Under the pieces are notes generated by a model, which was not told the origin of the DNA, ran no database searches, and worked only from the letters and a program-made list of their open reading frames with translations. DNA of 42,283 nt from Deltaproteobacteria bacterium (GTDB lineage: Bacteria; Desulfobacterota; Desulfomonilia; Desulfomonilales; Desulfomonilaceae): contig JAJYDQ010000038.1 of assembly GCA_021777225.1 (NCBI GenBank), positions 1 to 42,283 of the forward strand. The letters run 5' to 3'. Positions 1-7,672 of this stretch are shown one piece after another. The position numbers and the translations under genes are program-made. Position 1 is the stretch's first letter. Each line of letters starts with the position of its first letter.

Positions 1-54
1 GATATGAAAGTATTCGCTTTTGCCTCCTGACCTGGAATCACTATGGGAGTCAAA

Positions 55-1683
55 TTAGAATAAGCAAGGCTCATCCCACTCTCCGAAAACATCCCGGAAC
101 ACTCCAGACATTTCCCCAACCGTGGCATAAGATCGGCAACAGTCTACAAGGGATGGCATTACGTTGTTTTTAGATTTTGTCGCTTTTTCCAGAGCTTTTA
201 GTGACCTATTGACTTCCCGATTGTCACGGGTTCGTTTTAAGGCTTTAAGTCTGGAAATTTGTGTTCCGACCCATGAATCGTCGTATTCATGGAGGTCCAC
301 ATCCGGTTGTTCACCCTCAGTGTATTTGTTGACGCCGACTTTGATGATTTCACCGTTTTGCAGACTTTTCTCAAATTCATAAGCCTGTTTTGCCACATCA
401 CGCTGGATGTACCCAGAGGAAATAGCGTGAACCATACCGCCCATTTTTTGGACACGCTTCATTTCATTGATAATTTTCTCTTCCATCTCTTTGGTGATGG
501 TTTCGACAAAATAGGAGCCCGCAAGTGGATCGACGGTATCTCGTAGTCCCACTTCTTCCATCAGGATCTCAAGAGTGCGAAGTGACAATAATGCAGCTCT
601 TGGTGTGGGTATTGTGAATGCCTCGTCAAAGGAACACAGCGCCGTCGTTTGAGCGCCGCTGAGCGCTGCAGCCAGACCATAGTAAGCCCCTCGGATTATA
701 TTATTTTCCGGTTGTTCCTTGGTCAGGCCACTACCGCCACCACCGAATAAACCACGTAGGAACAGGTTTTTCTTCTCTTTAACTTTATATTCTTCCTTGA
801 GCAGTTTGGCCCAAAGCTTGCGAGCCGCTCGGAACTTAGCGATTTGTTCCCACAAGTTGCCAAAAACATTTAGATTGAAAGAAAAACGGCCCACAAAGTC
901 ATCAGGCGTCAAGCCACGCTCTGTAAGATTGTCAATATAGGTCTTGGCTATCTCAAAAGCGAAACCCACTTCCTGACTCGGTGTGGCTCCTGATTCCCGA
1001 ATGTGATAACCGCAGACGCTGACAGGGTTACAGCGGGGAAGTTCTTTGACGGAATATTCAATGGTATCGCAAACCAATCTCACACTCGGTTCCACAGGAA
1101 AGATCCACGCCCCTCTTCCTATCATCTCTTTCAAGATATCGTTTTGAGGTGTAGCACTGATTGTTTCTTTAGAATATCCATATTTCTCGGCGGTCGCCTG
1201 GTACATGGCCAACATTACGCTGGCCACCGCGTTTATTGTCAAACCAGATCCAATGCGGTCGAATTGTATATCCCTAAATGCTATCTCAAAGTCCTGGAGA
1301 GAATCGACAGCCATGCCAACCCGACCAACCTCTCCTTCAGCCTTAGGATTGTCCGAATCATAGCCCATCTGAGTAGGAAGATCGAAAGCCACATTTAGCC
1401 CGTTTTGCCCATTGGCTATCATGTATTTGAAACGCTCATTCGTTTCCTGGGGTGTGCCGAAACCAGTATATTGGCGTGTAGTCCATGCTCTAGATCGATA
1501 CCCCTGGGGGTGAAGACTACGTGTAAATGGATATTGACCTGGATCTCCCAAGTCGTCTTCATAATCGAAACCAGCAGCTTCGAGGTCTTTGGGACCATAG
1601 AACGGCTTAACTTCGATTCCCGACTGGTAGATAACCTTTTCAACGGCATCCGCTTTATTTTTTATATATCTTGCAACACCCAT
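55..1683 (-). CDS. Methylmalonyl-CoA mutase, large (substrate-binding) subunit
   Basis: This 542-residue protein is the TIM-barrel half of a coenzyme-B12 acyl-CoA mutase that interconverts succinyl-CoA-type and methylmalonyl-CoA-type thioesters; the B12-binding half is the separate gene just upstream. The core reads RQYTGF at Tyr72, GRGAWIF at Arg190 and CGYHIRESGA at Tyr226-His227. The 118- and 155-residue spacings match Tyr89, Arg207 and His244 of the Propionibacterium enzyme as I remember it. Isobutyryl- and 2-hydroxyisobutyryl-CoA mutases replace the first two, so a carboxylated substrate is favoured. The ATG follows AGGGAGGA, which overlaps the end of the small-subunit gene 11 bases upstream, so the two subunits are co-translated. 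It is the last gene of the leftward unit visible here; the unit may continue beyond the window edge. Confidence 0.93.
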   Translation of the reverse strand: MGVARYIKNKADAVEKVIYQSGIEVKPFYGPKDLEAAGFDYEDDLGDPGQYPFTRSLHPQGYRSRAWTTRQYTGFGTPQETNERFKYMIANGQNGLNVAFDLPTQMGYDSDNPKAEGEVGRVGMAVDSLQDFEIAFRDIQFDRIGSGLTINAVASVMLAMYQATAEKYGYSKETISATPQNDILKEMIGRGAWIFPVEPSVRLVCDTIEYSVKELPRCNPVSVCGYHIRESGATPSQEVGFAFEIAKTYIDNLTERGLTPDDFVGRFSFNLNVFGNLWEQIAKFRAARKLWAKLLKEEYKVKEKKNLFLRGLFGGGGSGLTKEQPENNIIRGAYYGLAAALSGAQTTALCSFDEAFTIPTPRAALLSLRTLEILMEEVGLRDTVDPLAGSYFVETITKEMEEKIINEMKRVQKMGGMVHAISSGYIQRDVAKQAYEFEKSLQNGEIIKVGVNKYTEGEQPDVDLHEYDDSWVGTQISRLKALKRTRDNREVNRSLKALEKATKSKNNVMPSLVDCCRSYATVGEMSGVFRDVFGEWDEPCLF

Positions 1684-1694
1684 AGAGTCCTCCC

Positions 1695-2090
1695 TTAGAA
1701 CAACGCCCGAATAGTATCAATTATGATTTCGAATCGAGTACCGCCGGGGAAAATGCCCTTTACCCCCATTTGCTCCAATTTGAGAATATCGTTTTTGGGG
1801 ATTACTCCTCCAGCAACGACAAAGATGTCGGTCAAATTCTTCTCCTGCAACTCTTTCATCAGTCTGGCGCAAATTGGCAGATGAGCCCCAGTCATGATGC
1901 TTAAACCAATTACATCTACCGCCTCCTGAATTGCGACGGCAATTATCAGATCAACACTCTGATGAAGCCCCGAATATAAAACTTCCATTCCAGCGTCTCG
2001 CAATGCTAAGGAAACGACTTTAGCCCCGCGGTCGTGTCCGTCCAAACCTGGTTTTGCTATGAGGATACGTATTCTCTTTTTATCTTTCAT
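1695..2090 (-). CDS. Methylmalonyl-CoA mutase, small (cobalamin-binding) subunit
   Basis: This is a B12-binding domain protein of 131 residues, the partner of the large subunit encoded 11 bases downstream. The base-off/His-on motif is Asp17-Gly-His19-Asp-Arg-Gly22, where His19 would be the lower cobalt ligand, followed by GLSIMTGAH and VAGGVIP, the usual nucleotide-tail pocket motifs of the family. The domain is a stand-alone Rossmann-type fold, as in archaeal and many anaerobe mutases. I chose the ATG at 2090 because GGAAGGGAAA lies just before it. An in-frame ATG at 2111 would add seven residues but has no clear ribosome-binding site and almost touches the regulator gene stop. Confidence 0.93.
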   Translation of the reverse strand: MKDKKRIRILIAKPGLDGHDRGAKVVSLALRDAGMEVLYSGLHQSVDLIIAVAIQEAVDVIGLSIMTGAHLPICARLMKELQEKNLTDIFVVAGGVIPKNDILKLEQMGVKGIFPGGTRFEIIIDTIRALF

Positions 2091-2117
2091 AATAATTTCC
2101 CTTCCATTCACCGCAAT

Positions 2118-2825
2118 TCAGGTCAATGGATCAACTTTTTGCCTGTCGTATTGATCAAGGACAGCCGCCATTCCCCTAAGAATGTGTTCCCTCACGAGCC
2201 TTTCGACATCCTCGACTCGCCTTTCTCGCATCATGGCCAACATTTCATGGTGATCTTGTTGGCTAATCCGTGCCAAAGCCCTATCCTTGAGAATTATCTT
2301 GCGGAATCTAAGAAATTGATTTTTGAAATCGTTGATGATTTTGATGAGACGGCGATTGCCACTCAATGAATAAAGCATATCGTGCAATTCAGTGTTGATT
2401 CTGGGTAAAGATTCCAGATCATCCTCTTGAAGGCACGTTTCGAATTCGTAAATTTTATCTGAGATAGGCTTCAGATCATTTGCTGTGTGCTCGATAGTAG
2501 CCAGCCTGGCCGCATATCCTTCGAGGACCGATCTGATCTCAAAAGATTCCTGAATATCTTCTCTAACTAATCCTGTAACGCTATAACCACCGTGAACCCT
2601 TTTGACTACCAAGCCTTCCCGTTCGAGTTTGTGAATGGCTTCACGCACTGGTGTACGACTGACACCCATTGTCACCGCTATTTCATTTTCAACTATTCGA
2701 CTCCCATTGGGTATGTCACCACACGTGATGGCCTGCCACAAACGCTCGAAAATGATCTGGCCCGCGGATTTTCTTTCCTCCAAAGGCTCTAAAGCATTTG
2801 ATAACCGGTCACTCCTATTAAACAT
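2118..2825 (-). CDS. GntR-family transcriptional regulator, FadR/FCD subfamily
   Basis: This 235-residue regulator has an N-terminal winged helix-turn-helix (about residues 20-90, with SRIVENEIAVTMGVSRTPVREAI and the REGLV wing helix) and a C-terminal all-helical FCD ligand domain with RSVLEGYAA, ELHDML and DHHEML segments that normally supply Asp/His metal ligands. Members sense small carboxylic acids or CoA-related metabolites and usually repress. It lies inside the catabolic unit, 75 bases after the acyl-CoA dehydrogenase gene and directly before the mutase genes, which suggests it controls its own operon. The two TTGTATAC(A/T)GTATAC palindromes at 7488 and 10853 resemble FCD-family operators with GTATAC half-sites, so it is the best local candidate to bind them. 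That assignment is inference. The ribosome-binding site is weak (GAAGG). Confidence 0.9.
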   Translation of the reverse strand: MFNRSDRLSNALEPLEERKSAGQIIFERLWQAITCGDIPNGSRIVENEIAVTMGVSRTPVREAIHKLEREGLVVKRVHGGYSVTGLVREDIQESFEIRSVLEGYAARLATIEHTANDLKPISDKIYEFETCLQEDDLESLPRINTELHDMLYSLSGNRRLIKIINDFKNQFLRFRKIILKDRALARISQQDHHEMLAMMRERRVEDVERLVREHILRGMAAVLDQYDRQKVDPLT

Positions 2826-2900
2826 TTTTGGATACCTTCAATCGGTACTATCAATTCTGAAATTTAATTGAACTTTAAAAATCCAGTGTCTCTTTTAGAT

Positions 2901-4034
2901 TTAAAGGCCAACCCAACGCGCGATATTACCCTGCAACACTTCATGGGTTCCCCCACCGTTAAGCAGGAACCGGGAATCACGGAAATAACGTTGGGCGGTG
3001 TATTCCATTGAATACCCATAGCCTGCAAAAATACGCGTGCATTCGTCGGTGGCGCTACATGCCGCCTCTGTGGCAAAATATTTGGCCATAGTGGATTCTT
3101 TCAGGGCATCCTGGCCTGCGTCTATCATAGCGGCTGCTCTGTATGTCATCAATCTGGAGGCCTCAAGATTAGTGACCATATTCGCGATTTTGGCCTGGAT
3201 AAGCTGGAATTTGGCTATAGGTTTACCTGAAGCTACTCGTTCATTGGCGTATTTTATGGAATCAGCCATCGCCGCTCTTTGCAATCCAATTGCCAGCGCA
3301 GCGGTCATCGTTCGAATTTCAGCTATGATTTTGAGAAACGAATTCAGACCTTGACCTTCCGGGGTCAAACGGTATTCCTTGGGGATTAAAACATCTTTGA
3401 AGGCTACTTCACATATTGGTGTCGTGCGTGTCCCCAAACACTTAAACGGCGAACTGACAGAAACACCAGAGAAATGGCGAGGAACAAAAAAATAACCTAT
3501 CCCTCGCAGCCTTTTGGTCGGATCAGTCTGGCACATAACCGTATAAAAACTCGCTTCAGGCCCGTCGGTAACCCATGTCTTCATGCCATTAATCAGATAG
3601 CCATCATCGACTTCCGTCGCTCTTGTTGTAATAGCCCCCAAATCTGACCCTGCGTCAGGTTCCGTCATGCAGAAACAGCCAATTTTTTCGCCCCGCATAG
3701 CGGGCAAGAAATATTGATCAAGCATCTCTGGGGTCCCACTATGGAAAAGAAAATTGGTGCCCATTAAACATTGCATGGCGGTGATTGAGGCTACACTCAA
3801 CAAACCACGACTGATTTCTTCGCAGATTATGCAAAACAAGGTAGTATTGCCGCCTGCTCCACCCTTATGGCGAGGATAACGAATTCCGAAAATTCCCATT
3901 CTCGCTAATTTTTCAAAGATTTCCCGAGGGAATTCACCTTTGTTATCCAGTTCTTGAGCAACAGGAATGATTTCCTTATCAACAAATCTTGCGATATTCT
4001 TTCTAACAAGCTCTTCGGGATTTGATCTAATCAT
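2901..4034 (-). CDS. Acyl-CoA dehydrogenase family protein lacking the usual catalytic Glu
   Basis: This flavoprotein of 377 residues has the full acyl-CoA dehydrogenase layout: N-terminal helical domain, middle beta-domain with CMTEPDAGSDLG (122-133) and GMKTWVTDGPEA (150-161), and C-terminal helical domain ending AGYGYSMEYTAQRYFRD. It would use the EtfBA encoded immediately upstream as electron acceptor. The oddity is the active site. The usual YEGT motif after the RDxx helix is here Asn359-Gly-Gly361-Gly-Thr, so Gly361 stands where the general-base Glu normally is. The alternative base position (the residue before Arg in the LDxER helix, as in isovaleryl-CoA dehydrogenase) is Ile240, with Glu239 one residue off. 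It may be a dehydrogenase with a relocated base, or another ACAD-fold chemistry. The substrate is unknown. Confidence 0.9.
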   Translation of the reverse strand: MIRSNPEELVRKNIARFVDKEIIPVAQELDNKGEFPREIFEKLARMGIFGIRYPRHKGGAGGNTTLFCIICEEISRGLLSVASITAMQCLMGTNFLFHSGTPEMLDQYFLPAMRGEKIGCFCMTEPDAGSDLGAITTRATEVDDGYLINGMKTWVTDGPEASFYTVMCQTDPTKRLRGIGYFFVPRHFSGVSVSSPFKCLGTRTTPICEVAFKDVLIPKEYRLTPEGQGLNSFLKIIAEIRTMTAALAIGLQRAAMADSIKYANERVASGKPIAKFQLIQAKIANMVTNLEASRLMTYRAAAMIDAGQDALKESTMAKYFATEAACSATDECTRIFAGYGYSMEYTAQRYFRDSRFLLNGGGTHEVLQGNIARWVGL

Positions 4035-4070
4035 TGCAAAGACCCTTCCACGCAGGGTAGCTATTAATGG

Positions 4071-5270
4071 TTAATCACACATGACTTCGCAGGCTGTTCG
4101 AAGCTGCCTGGTTAATTCAGGGACTACATCAAACAAGTCTCCAACAATTCCCCAATCAGCTACCTTGAATATTGGCGCATAGGGATCTTTATTTATAGCC
4201 GCAACGAACCTTGAATCCGACATTCCAGCGCGATGCTGAATAGCGCCTGATACCCCGCACGCAATATAAAGTTCAGGTCGAACCGTTATTCCAGTCTGGC
4301 CTACTTGACTTGACGCAGGGATCCAACCGGCCTCAAACGCCACTCGAGTGCCAGCCAGTTCTCCTTCCAGGGCAACCGCCAGTTCGCGAAGTAGCTCAAA
4401 CCCCGCCGTATCGTTAACACCCCTTCCGCCGGCAACAATAATTTTCGCTTTGGATAAGTCTACGTGAGGTGTTTCTTCTTTCACAAACTCCAATATTTGG
4501 GTTCTAACCTTGTCTTCAGTTAGCGTTGAGCCATGAGGTATGACAGTACCTTTCGTAGATGGAGCAGGGACCACTTCCATGACTCCTGGCCTTACGGTCG
4601 CCATCTGAGGACGGGAAAAACGATTCGCTATGGTGGCCATGATGTTTCCGCCAAAGGCGGGCCTTGTTTGCAGCAAGATGCCTTCGTCCGGGTCAATTGA
4701 AAGATCTGTACAGTCTGCGGTAAGACCTGAACCTACACGCCTGGAGACTCTTGGAGCCAGGTCACGTCCGATATGGGTCGCTCCCATAATCAGGATATTG
4801 GGCTTGTAGGCGCTAACAAGCTCCTGGAAAACATGTGTGTATGACTCTGTCCGATAATCTTTAAAAATCGGGCCCTCGACCAAATGGACAGTTTCAGCGC
4901 CGAACTCTATCAAGGTATTGGCTAAATCGGTTACATGGTAACCAATCAAAACCGCTGAAACTTTTTCGTTCAACTGCTTGGCTAATTCCTGAGCTTTACC
5001 AAGTAGTTCCACTGAGACCCTGCTCAGTTTGCCGGCCCGTTGTTCGGCAAAGACCCAAACACCCTTGTATTCACTGAAGTCTGGAACGACCCTGGGCTGA
5101 ATATCAGAACGGATCGCCTCATGGTGACATTTATCTACGCATGCGCCACAACTTGTGCAGCGATCTCCGATTCGAGCCTTACCATCTCTAACTTCTATAG
5201 CGTCATATGGACACTCTCGTGTACAACGGCGACATCCGTCACAAAGATCAACTTCAACCCAGACTGCCAT
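4071..5270 (-). CDS. etfA: Electron transfer flavoprotein alpha subunit with N-terminal ferredoxin domain
   Basis: This 399-residue protein carries FAD and passes electrons from acyl-CoA dehydrogenases. The first 55 residues form a dicluster ferredoxin: Cys10, 13, 16, 20 and Cys38, 41, 44, 48, two CxxCxxCxxxC motifs for two [4Fe-4S] clusters. The EtfA domain follows, with the FAD-binding C-terminal part showing VAGGRGVNDT, SSQVGQTGITVRPELYIACGVSGA, and INKDPYAPIFKVADWGIVGDLFDVVPEL. Ferredoxin-fused EtfA is common in anaerobic fatty- and aromatic-acid degraders and gives a route to a membrane Fe-S oxidoreductase or ferredoxin. Whether this Etf bifurcates cannot be decided by eye. The gene is 36 bases upstream of the dehydrogenase gene and 99 bases downstream of etfB; its ATG follows AAGAGG. 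Confidence 0.95.
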   Translation of the reverse strand: MAVWVEVDLCDGCRRCTRECPYDAIEVRDGKARIGDRCTSCGACVDKCHHEAIRSDIQPRVVPDFSEYKGVWVFAEQRAGKLSRVSVELLGKAQELAKQLNEKVSAVLIGYHVTDLANTLIEFGAETVHLVEGPIFKDYRTESYTHVFQELVSAYKPNILIMGATHIGRDLAPRVSRRVGSGLTADCTDLSIDPDEGILLQTRPAFGGNIMATIANRFSRPQMATVRPGVMEVVPAPSTKGTVIPHGSTLTEDKVRTQILEFVKEETPHVDLSKAKIIVAGGRGVNDTAGFELLRELAVALEGELAGTRVAFEAGWIPASSQVGQTGITVRPELYIACGVSGAIQHRAGMSDSRFVAAINKDPYAPIFKVADWGIVGDLFDVVPELTRQLRTACEVMCD

Positions 5271-5369
5271 TATGACCTCTTTTACAATTTAACCCATGCA
5301 AATAAATTGATCGTCTCTTTTCTGAAAAGCTTCGCATCTACCTGTTAAACCTTATTCTACCACCAGCCG

Positions 5370-6161
5370 TCATATGAGCTTGTTTCGTTTGAATCGTTCT
5401 ACCAGATCACGGGCAACGCTTGCTGCGCTACCTTCCAGAAATTCGCTTTGCCGTTCAAACTTGGGGGCGAAAGTTTTTATGACCTGCGTCAGAGACCCGT
5501 TCATACCAACCTCTGCAGTGGTCACTCCTATATCCGCGGCGTTCCAAACCTCAATAGGGGCCCTCTTAGTACACGCAGAAAGAAGTTTCGATATCTCCGG
5601 ATACCGCGGTTTACTACGACCGCCAATGATTGTCAAAACAGCAGGGAGGGAACATTGGATTCGTTCGTATCCATCTTCGAGGCGACGTTTGACCTGTACA
5701 TATCCGGTGTCTAGCTTCTCGATATCAAAAACATAGGTCACTTGAGGCAGATCCAAATATTCCGCAATCTGAGGTCCAACCTGAGCGGTGTCACCATCAA
5801 TGGCCTGCCGACCAGTTAATATGAGGTCAAATTTTTCAACACGTTGAATTGCTTTCCCTAGAGTGAAAGATGTCGCCCAAGTGTCAGCTCCGGCAAAAGC
5901 CCGATCTGAAAGCAAAATGGCTTTGTCAGCGCCCATACCGATAGCCTCGGATAGAGCGTCGATCGCCTGGACTGGTCCCATGCTCAAAACAGTAATTGTA
6001 GCTCCGTGTGTTTCTTTTAAAGTGAACGCTGTTTCCAGGGCTTGAAGATCATCAGGGTTGACAATCGTGTCCACACCTTCACGAATCAGGTTACCGGTTT
6101 TTGGGTCCAGCTTGACTTCCGTGTTGTTAGGAACCTGCTTGACTAACACAATGATGTTCAT
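5370..6161 (-). CDS. etfB: Electron transfer flavoprotein beta subunit
   Basis: This 263-residue EtfB forms the heterodimer with the ferredoxin-EtfA encoded next. It begins MNIIVLVKQVP, has the VNPDDLQALETAF segment, SDRAFAGADTWATS, and the conserved nucleotide-binding loop GRQAIDGDTAQVGPQIAEYL, then VLTIIGGRSKPRYPEI. In classic Etf this loop binds AMP, while in bifurcating Etf the site holds a second FAD; the sequence resembles clostridial butyryl-CoA dehydrogenase partners, but I cannot rule on bifurcation. It sits 45 bases downstream of the CoA-transferase gene and reads as part of the same operon. The ribosome-binding site (GAGAG) is only moderate. Confidence 0.95.
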   Translation of the reverse strand: MNIIVLVKQVPNNTEVKLDPKTGNLIREGVDTIVNPDDLQALETAFTLKETHGATITVLSMGPVQAIDALSEAIGMGADKAILLSDRAFAGADTWATSFTLGKAIQRVEKFDLILTGRQAIDGDTAQVGPQIAEYLDLPQVTYVFDIEKLDTGYVQVKRRLEDGYERIQCSLPAVLTIIGGRSKPRYPEISKLLSACTKRAPIEVWNAADIGVTTAEVGMNGSLTQVIKTFAPKFERQSEFLEGSAASVARDLVERFKRNKLI

Positions 6162-6206
6162 AACGCTATCTCTCTGACTGGCTCTAATTCTTGACCGCTT
6201 CCAAAA

Positions 6207-7394
6207 TTAGATGACACCATCTTGGCCTAATTGCCCGATCTGTTGGCCTGAAAGTCCCAACTTGCCGTAAATTTCCGCATTGTGCTCGCCAAGACGAGGA
6301 GGAAAGCTCAATTGAAGACTATTACTTTCAAGAAATGATGTTGTAACTGGTGGTGGAGTTAATGTGATCTTCATTTTCGATTTGGGGTCCTGAATAGAAA
6401 GCAGGCGGCTTTGAACAAGAGGATCTGAAATCAATTCGTTGATGGAATTAATTTTACTCACTGGCACGGTTATGGAAGCGAAAAATTCTATCAACTCCTC
6501 TGAGGTATGTTCTCGCGTGATAGAATTCAGAGACGCGTTCAGTCTTTTAACGTCCTTGATGCGCCCGGCATTCTTTTCGTATTCTGTTTTGTCCAGGGAA
6601 CTAAAGAGTTCCTGGGAAACCATGGCCTTCCATTGGCGATCGTTTCCTACGGCCAAATAAATGAAGCCGTTCCTGGTTTGATAAACAGAAACAGGAGCAA
6701 AAAATTCGTGAGTGTTGCCACATCGAGTAATACGTTTCCCAAATGAAGCCGTCATCGTAACGGGCACAGCCAGCCAGGAAATCGATGAATCAAACATAGA
6801 CAAATCAAGCCGTGAGCCCCTGCCTGAAACAGCCCGGTTGAAAATTGCTTTCATCAGTAGCCCATATCCATGTTCGCTTGCGCCCAGGTCGGCTAGTGGA
6901 ATGCCTAAAACCTGAGGGTCTCCATCGGGCTCACCCGTTAGATCCATCAGCCCTGATTTGGCTTGCAAGACCGGATCATAAGCTCCTTCATCACTGTTAG
7001 GGCCAAAACCGGTTATTCCCATCCATATAATATCTTCTTTGACGGTTTTGAGAATGTCATAGTCAATACCAAGTTTTTTATAATTCCGTGGCAATTGGTT
7101 CGTAATAAAAATGTCGATATCCAATTCCTTGATTAACTTCAGTAACAAACCTCTTCCCGCAGGGTTAGCAAGGTTAAGGGTAATTGCCTTCTTCCCGGCG
7201 TTAATGCAAAGGAAATAGGAATTCATACGATCTTCGTTTAGCACATTGTCCCCAACCATACGATTAGGGTCACCTTGAGAGGGGTTTTCCAGACGTATGA
7301 TTTGCATGCCATCCATGGCCAAGCGATAGGTAAGGAAAGGCACTACCATAGCCTGTTCCAGAGAAAGAACTTTTAAATCTCTCAAGGTTTTCAT
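6207..7394 (-). CDS. Family III CoA-transferase (CaiB/BaiF type)
   Basis: This 395-residue protein belongs to the formyl-CoA transferase-like family, which moves CoA from a donor thioester to an incoming carboxylic acid through an Asp-acyl intermediate. The catalytic Asp is Asp169 in GIPLADLGASEHGYG, the same number as in oxalate formyl-CoA transferase. Typical family segments are LSLEQAMVVPF at the start, LVxLNLANPAGR around 73-81, TGEPDGDPQVLGIP, and GRGSRLDLSMFDS. It is the first gene of the leftward catabolic unit, so it probably activates the imported acid using a CoA ester made later in the pathway. The ATG follows GGGAGA. About 100 bases of leader separate it from a TTGACA promoter overlapped by a palindromic operator. 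The CoA donor and acceptor are not predictable. Confidence 0.92.
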   Translation of the reverse strand: MKTLRDLKVLSLEQAMVVPFLTYRLAMDGMQIIRLENPSQGDPNRMVGDNVLNEDRMNSYFLCINAGKKAITLNLANPAGRGLLLKLIKELDIDIFITNQLPRNYKKLGIDYDILKTVKEDIIWMGITGFGPNSDEGAYDPVLQAKSGLMDLTGEPDGDPQVLGIPLADLGASEHGYGLLMKAIFNRAVSGRGSRLDLSMFDSSISWLAVPVTMTASFGKRITRCGNTHEFFAPVSVYQTRNGFIYLAVGNDRQWKAMVSQELFSSLDKTEYEKNAGRIKDVKRLNASLNSITREHTSEELIEFFASITVPVSKINSINELISDPLVQSRLLSIQDPKSKMKITLTPPPVTTSFLESNSLQLSFPPRLGEHNAEIYGKLGLSGQQIGQLGQDGVI

Positions 7395-7487
7395 CAGTGT
7401 CTCCCAGGTTTGCCTGCCAGCATGGCTGTTTCGCGAGTTTAACCAGCTCCTCGCCGAAAAAAACTGTATTCAGTCCTTGGCAAGGCT

Positions 7488-7504
7488 TTGTATACAGTAT
7501 ACAA
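7488..7504. promoter_or_regulatory. Perfect 17-bp palindromic operator (site 1), probable GntR/FCD site
   Basis: TTGTATACAGTATACAA is a perfect 8-bp inverted repeat around one central base. It begins two bases downstream of the leftward -10 element, so the transcription start of the CoA-transferase operon falls inside it, a repression geometry. A near-identical copy lies at 10853-10869 in front of the transporter operon. GTATAC half-sites are typical of FCD-type GntR regulators, and such a regulator is encoded in this operon. Confidence 0.8.
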
Positions 7505-7506
7505 CA

Positions 7507-7534
7507 TTTATGCCATACAAGAATAAGCTGTCAA
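7507..7534 (-). promoter_or_regulatory. Promoter of the CoA-transferase/etf/mutase operon
   Basis: On the minus strand a perfect -35 TTGACA (7534-7529) is followed after 16 bases by CATAAA (7512-7507), four of six matches to the sigma-70 -10 box. The operator starts two bases later. The rightward transporter promoter at 10822 has the same plan, which makes both more credible. Confidence 0.6.
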
Positions 7535-7597
7535 CTATTTTTTTCGCCCCTTGGACTTGCGCCATTGACGTACAATCAAGGGTGTAGAGTAGTCTTT

Positions 7598-7631
7598 GGA
7601 CATGAATCCCAAAATCCGGGAAATCATGTCC
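7598..7631 (-). terminator. Hairpin downstream of the aminotransferase gene
   Basis: GGACATGA (7598-7605) pairs perfectly with TCATGTCC (7624-7631), and CCC pairs with GGG inside it. It lies 42-75 bases after the aminotransferase stop and before the next leftward promoter, so it probably ends the upstream unit or protects its mRNA end. No leftward T-run follows, so it is not a classical intrinsic terminator. Confidence 0.45.
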
Positions 7632-7672
7632 TTGTTTCTGGGCCATAGGCCACTCTAACTTTCACGGAAAGC

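Noticed and set aside
1-54. Start of another gene after the mutase large subunit
   Set aside because: A leftward AGGAGG is visible at 28-23, but no start codon follows within range before the window ends, so no gene is called.
2091-2117. Cobalamin riboswitch for the mutase genes
   Set aside because: The gap is under 30 bases and no B12-box-like sequence is seen upstream of any gene in the operon.
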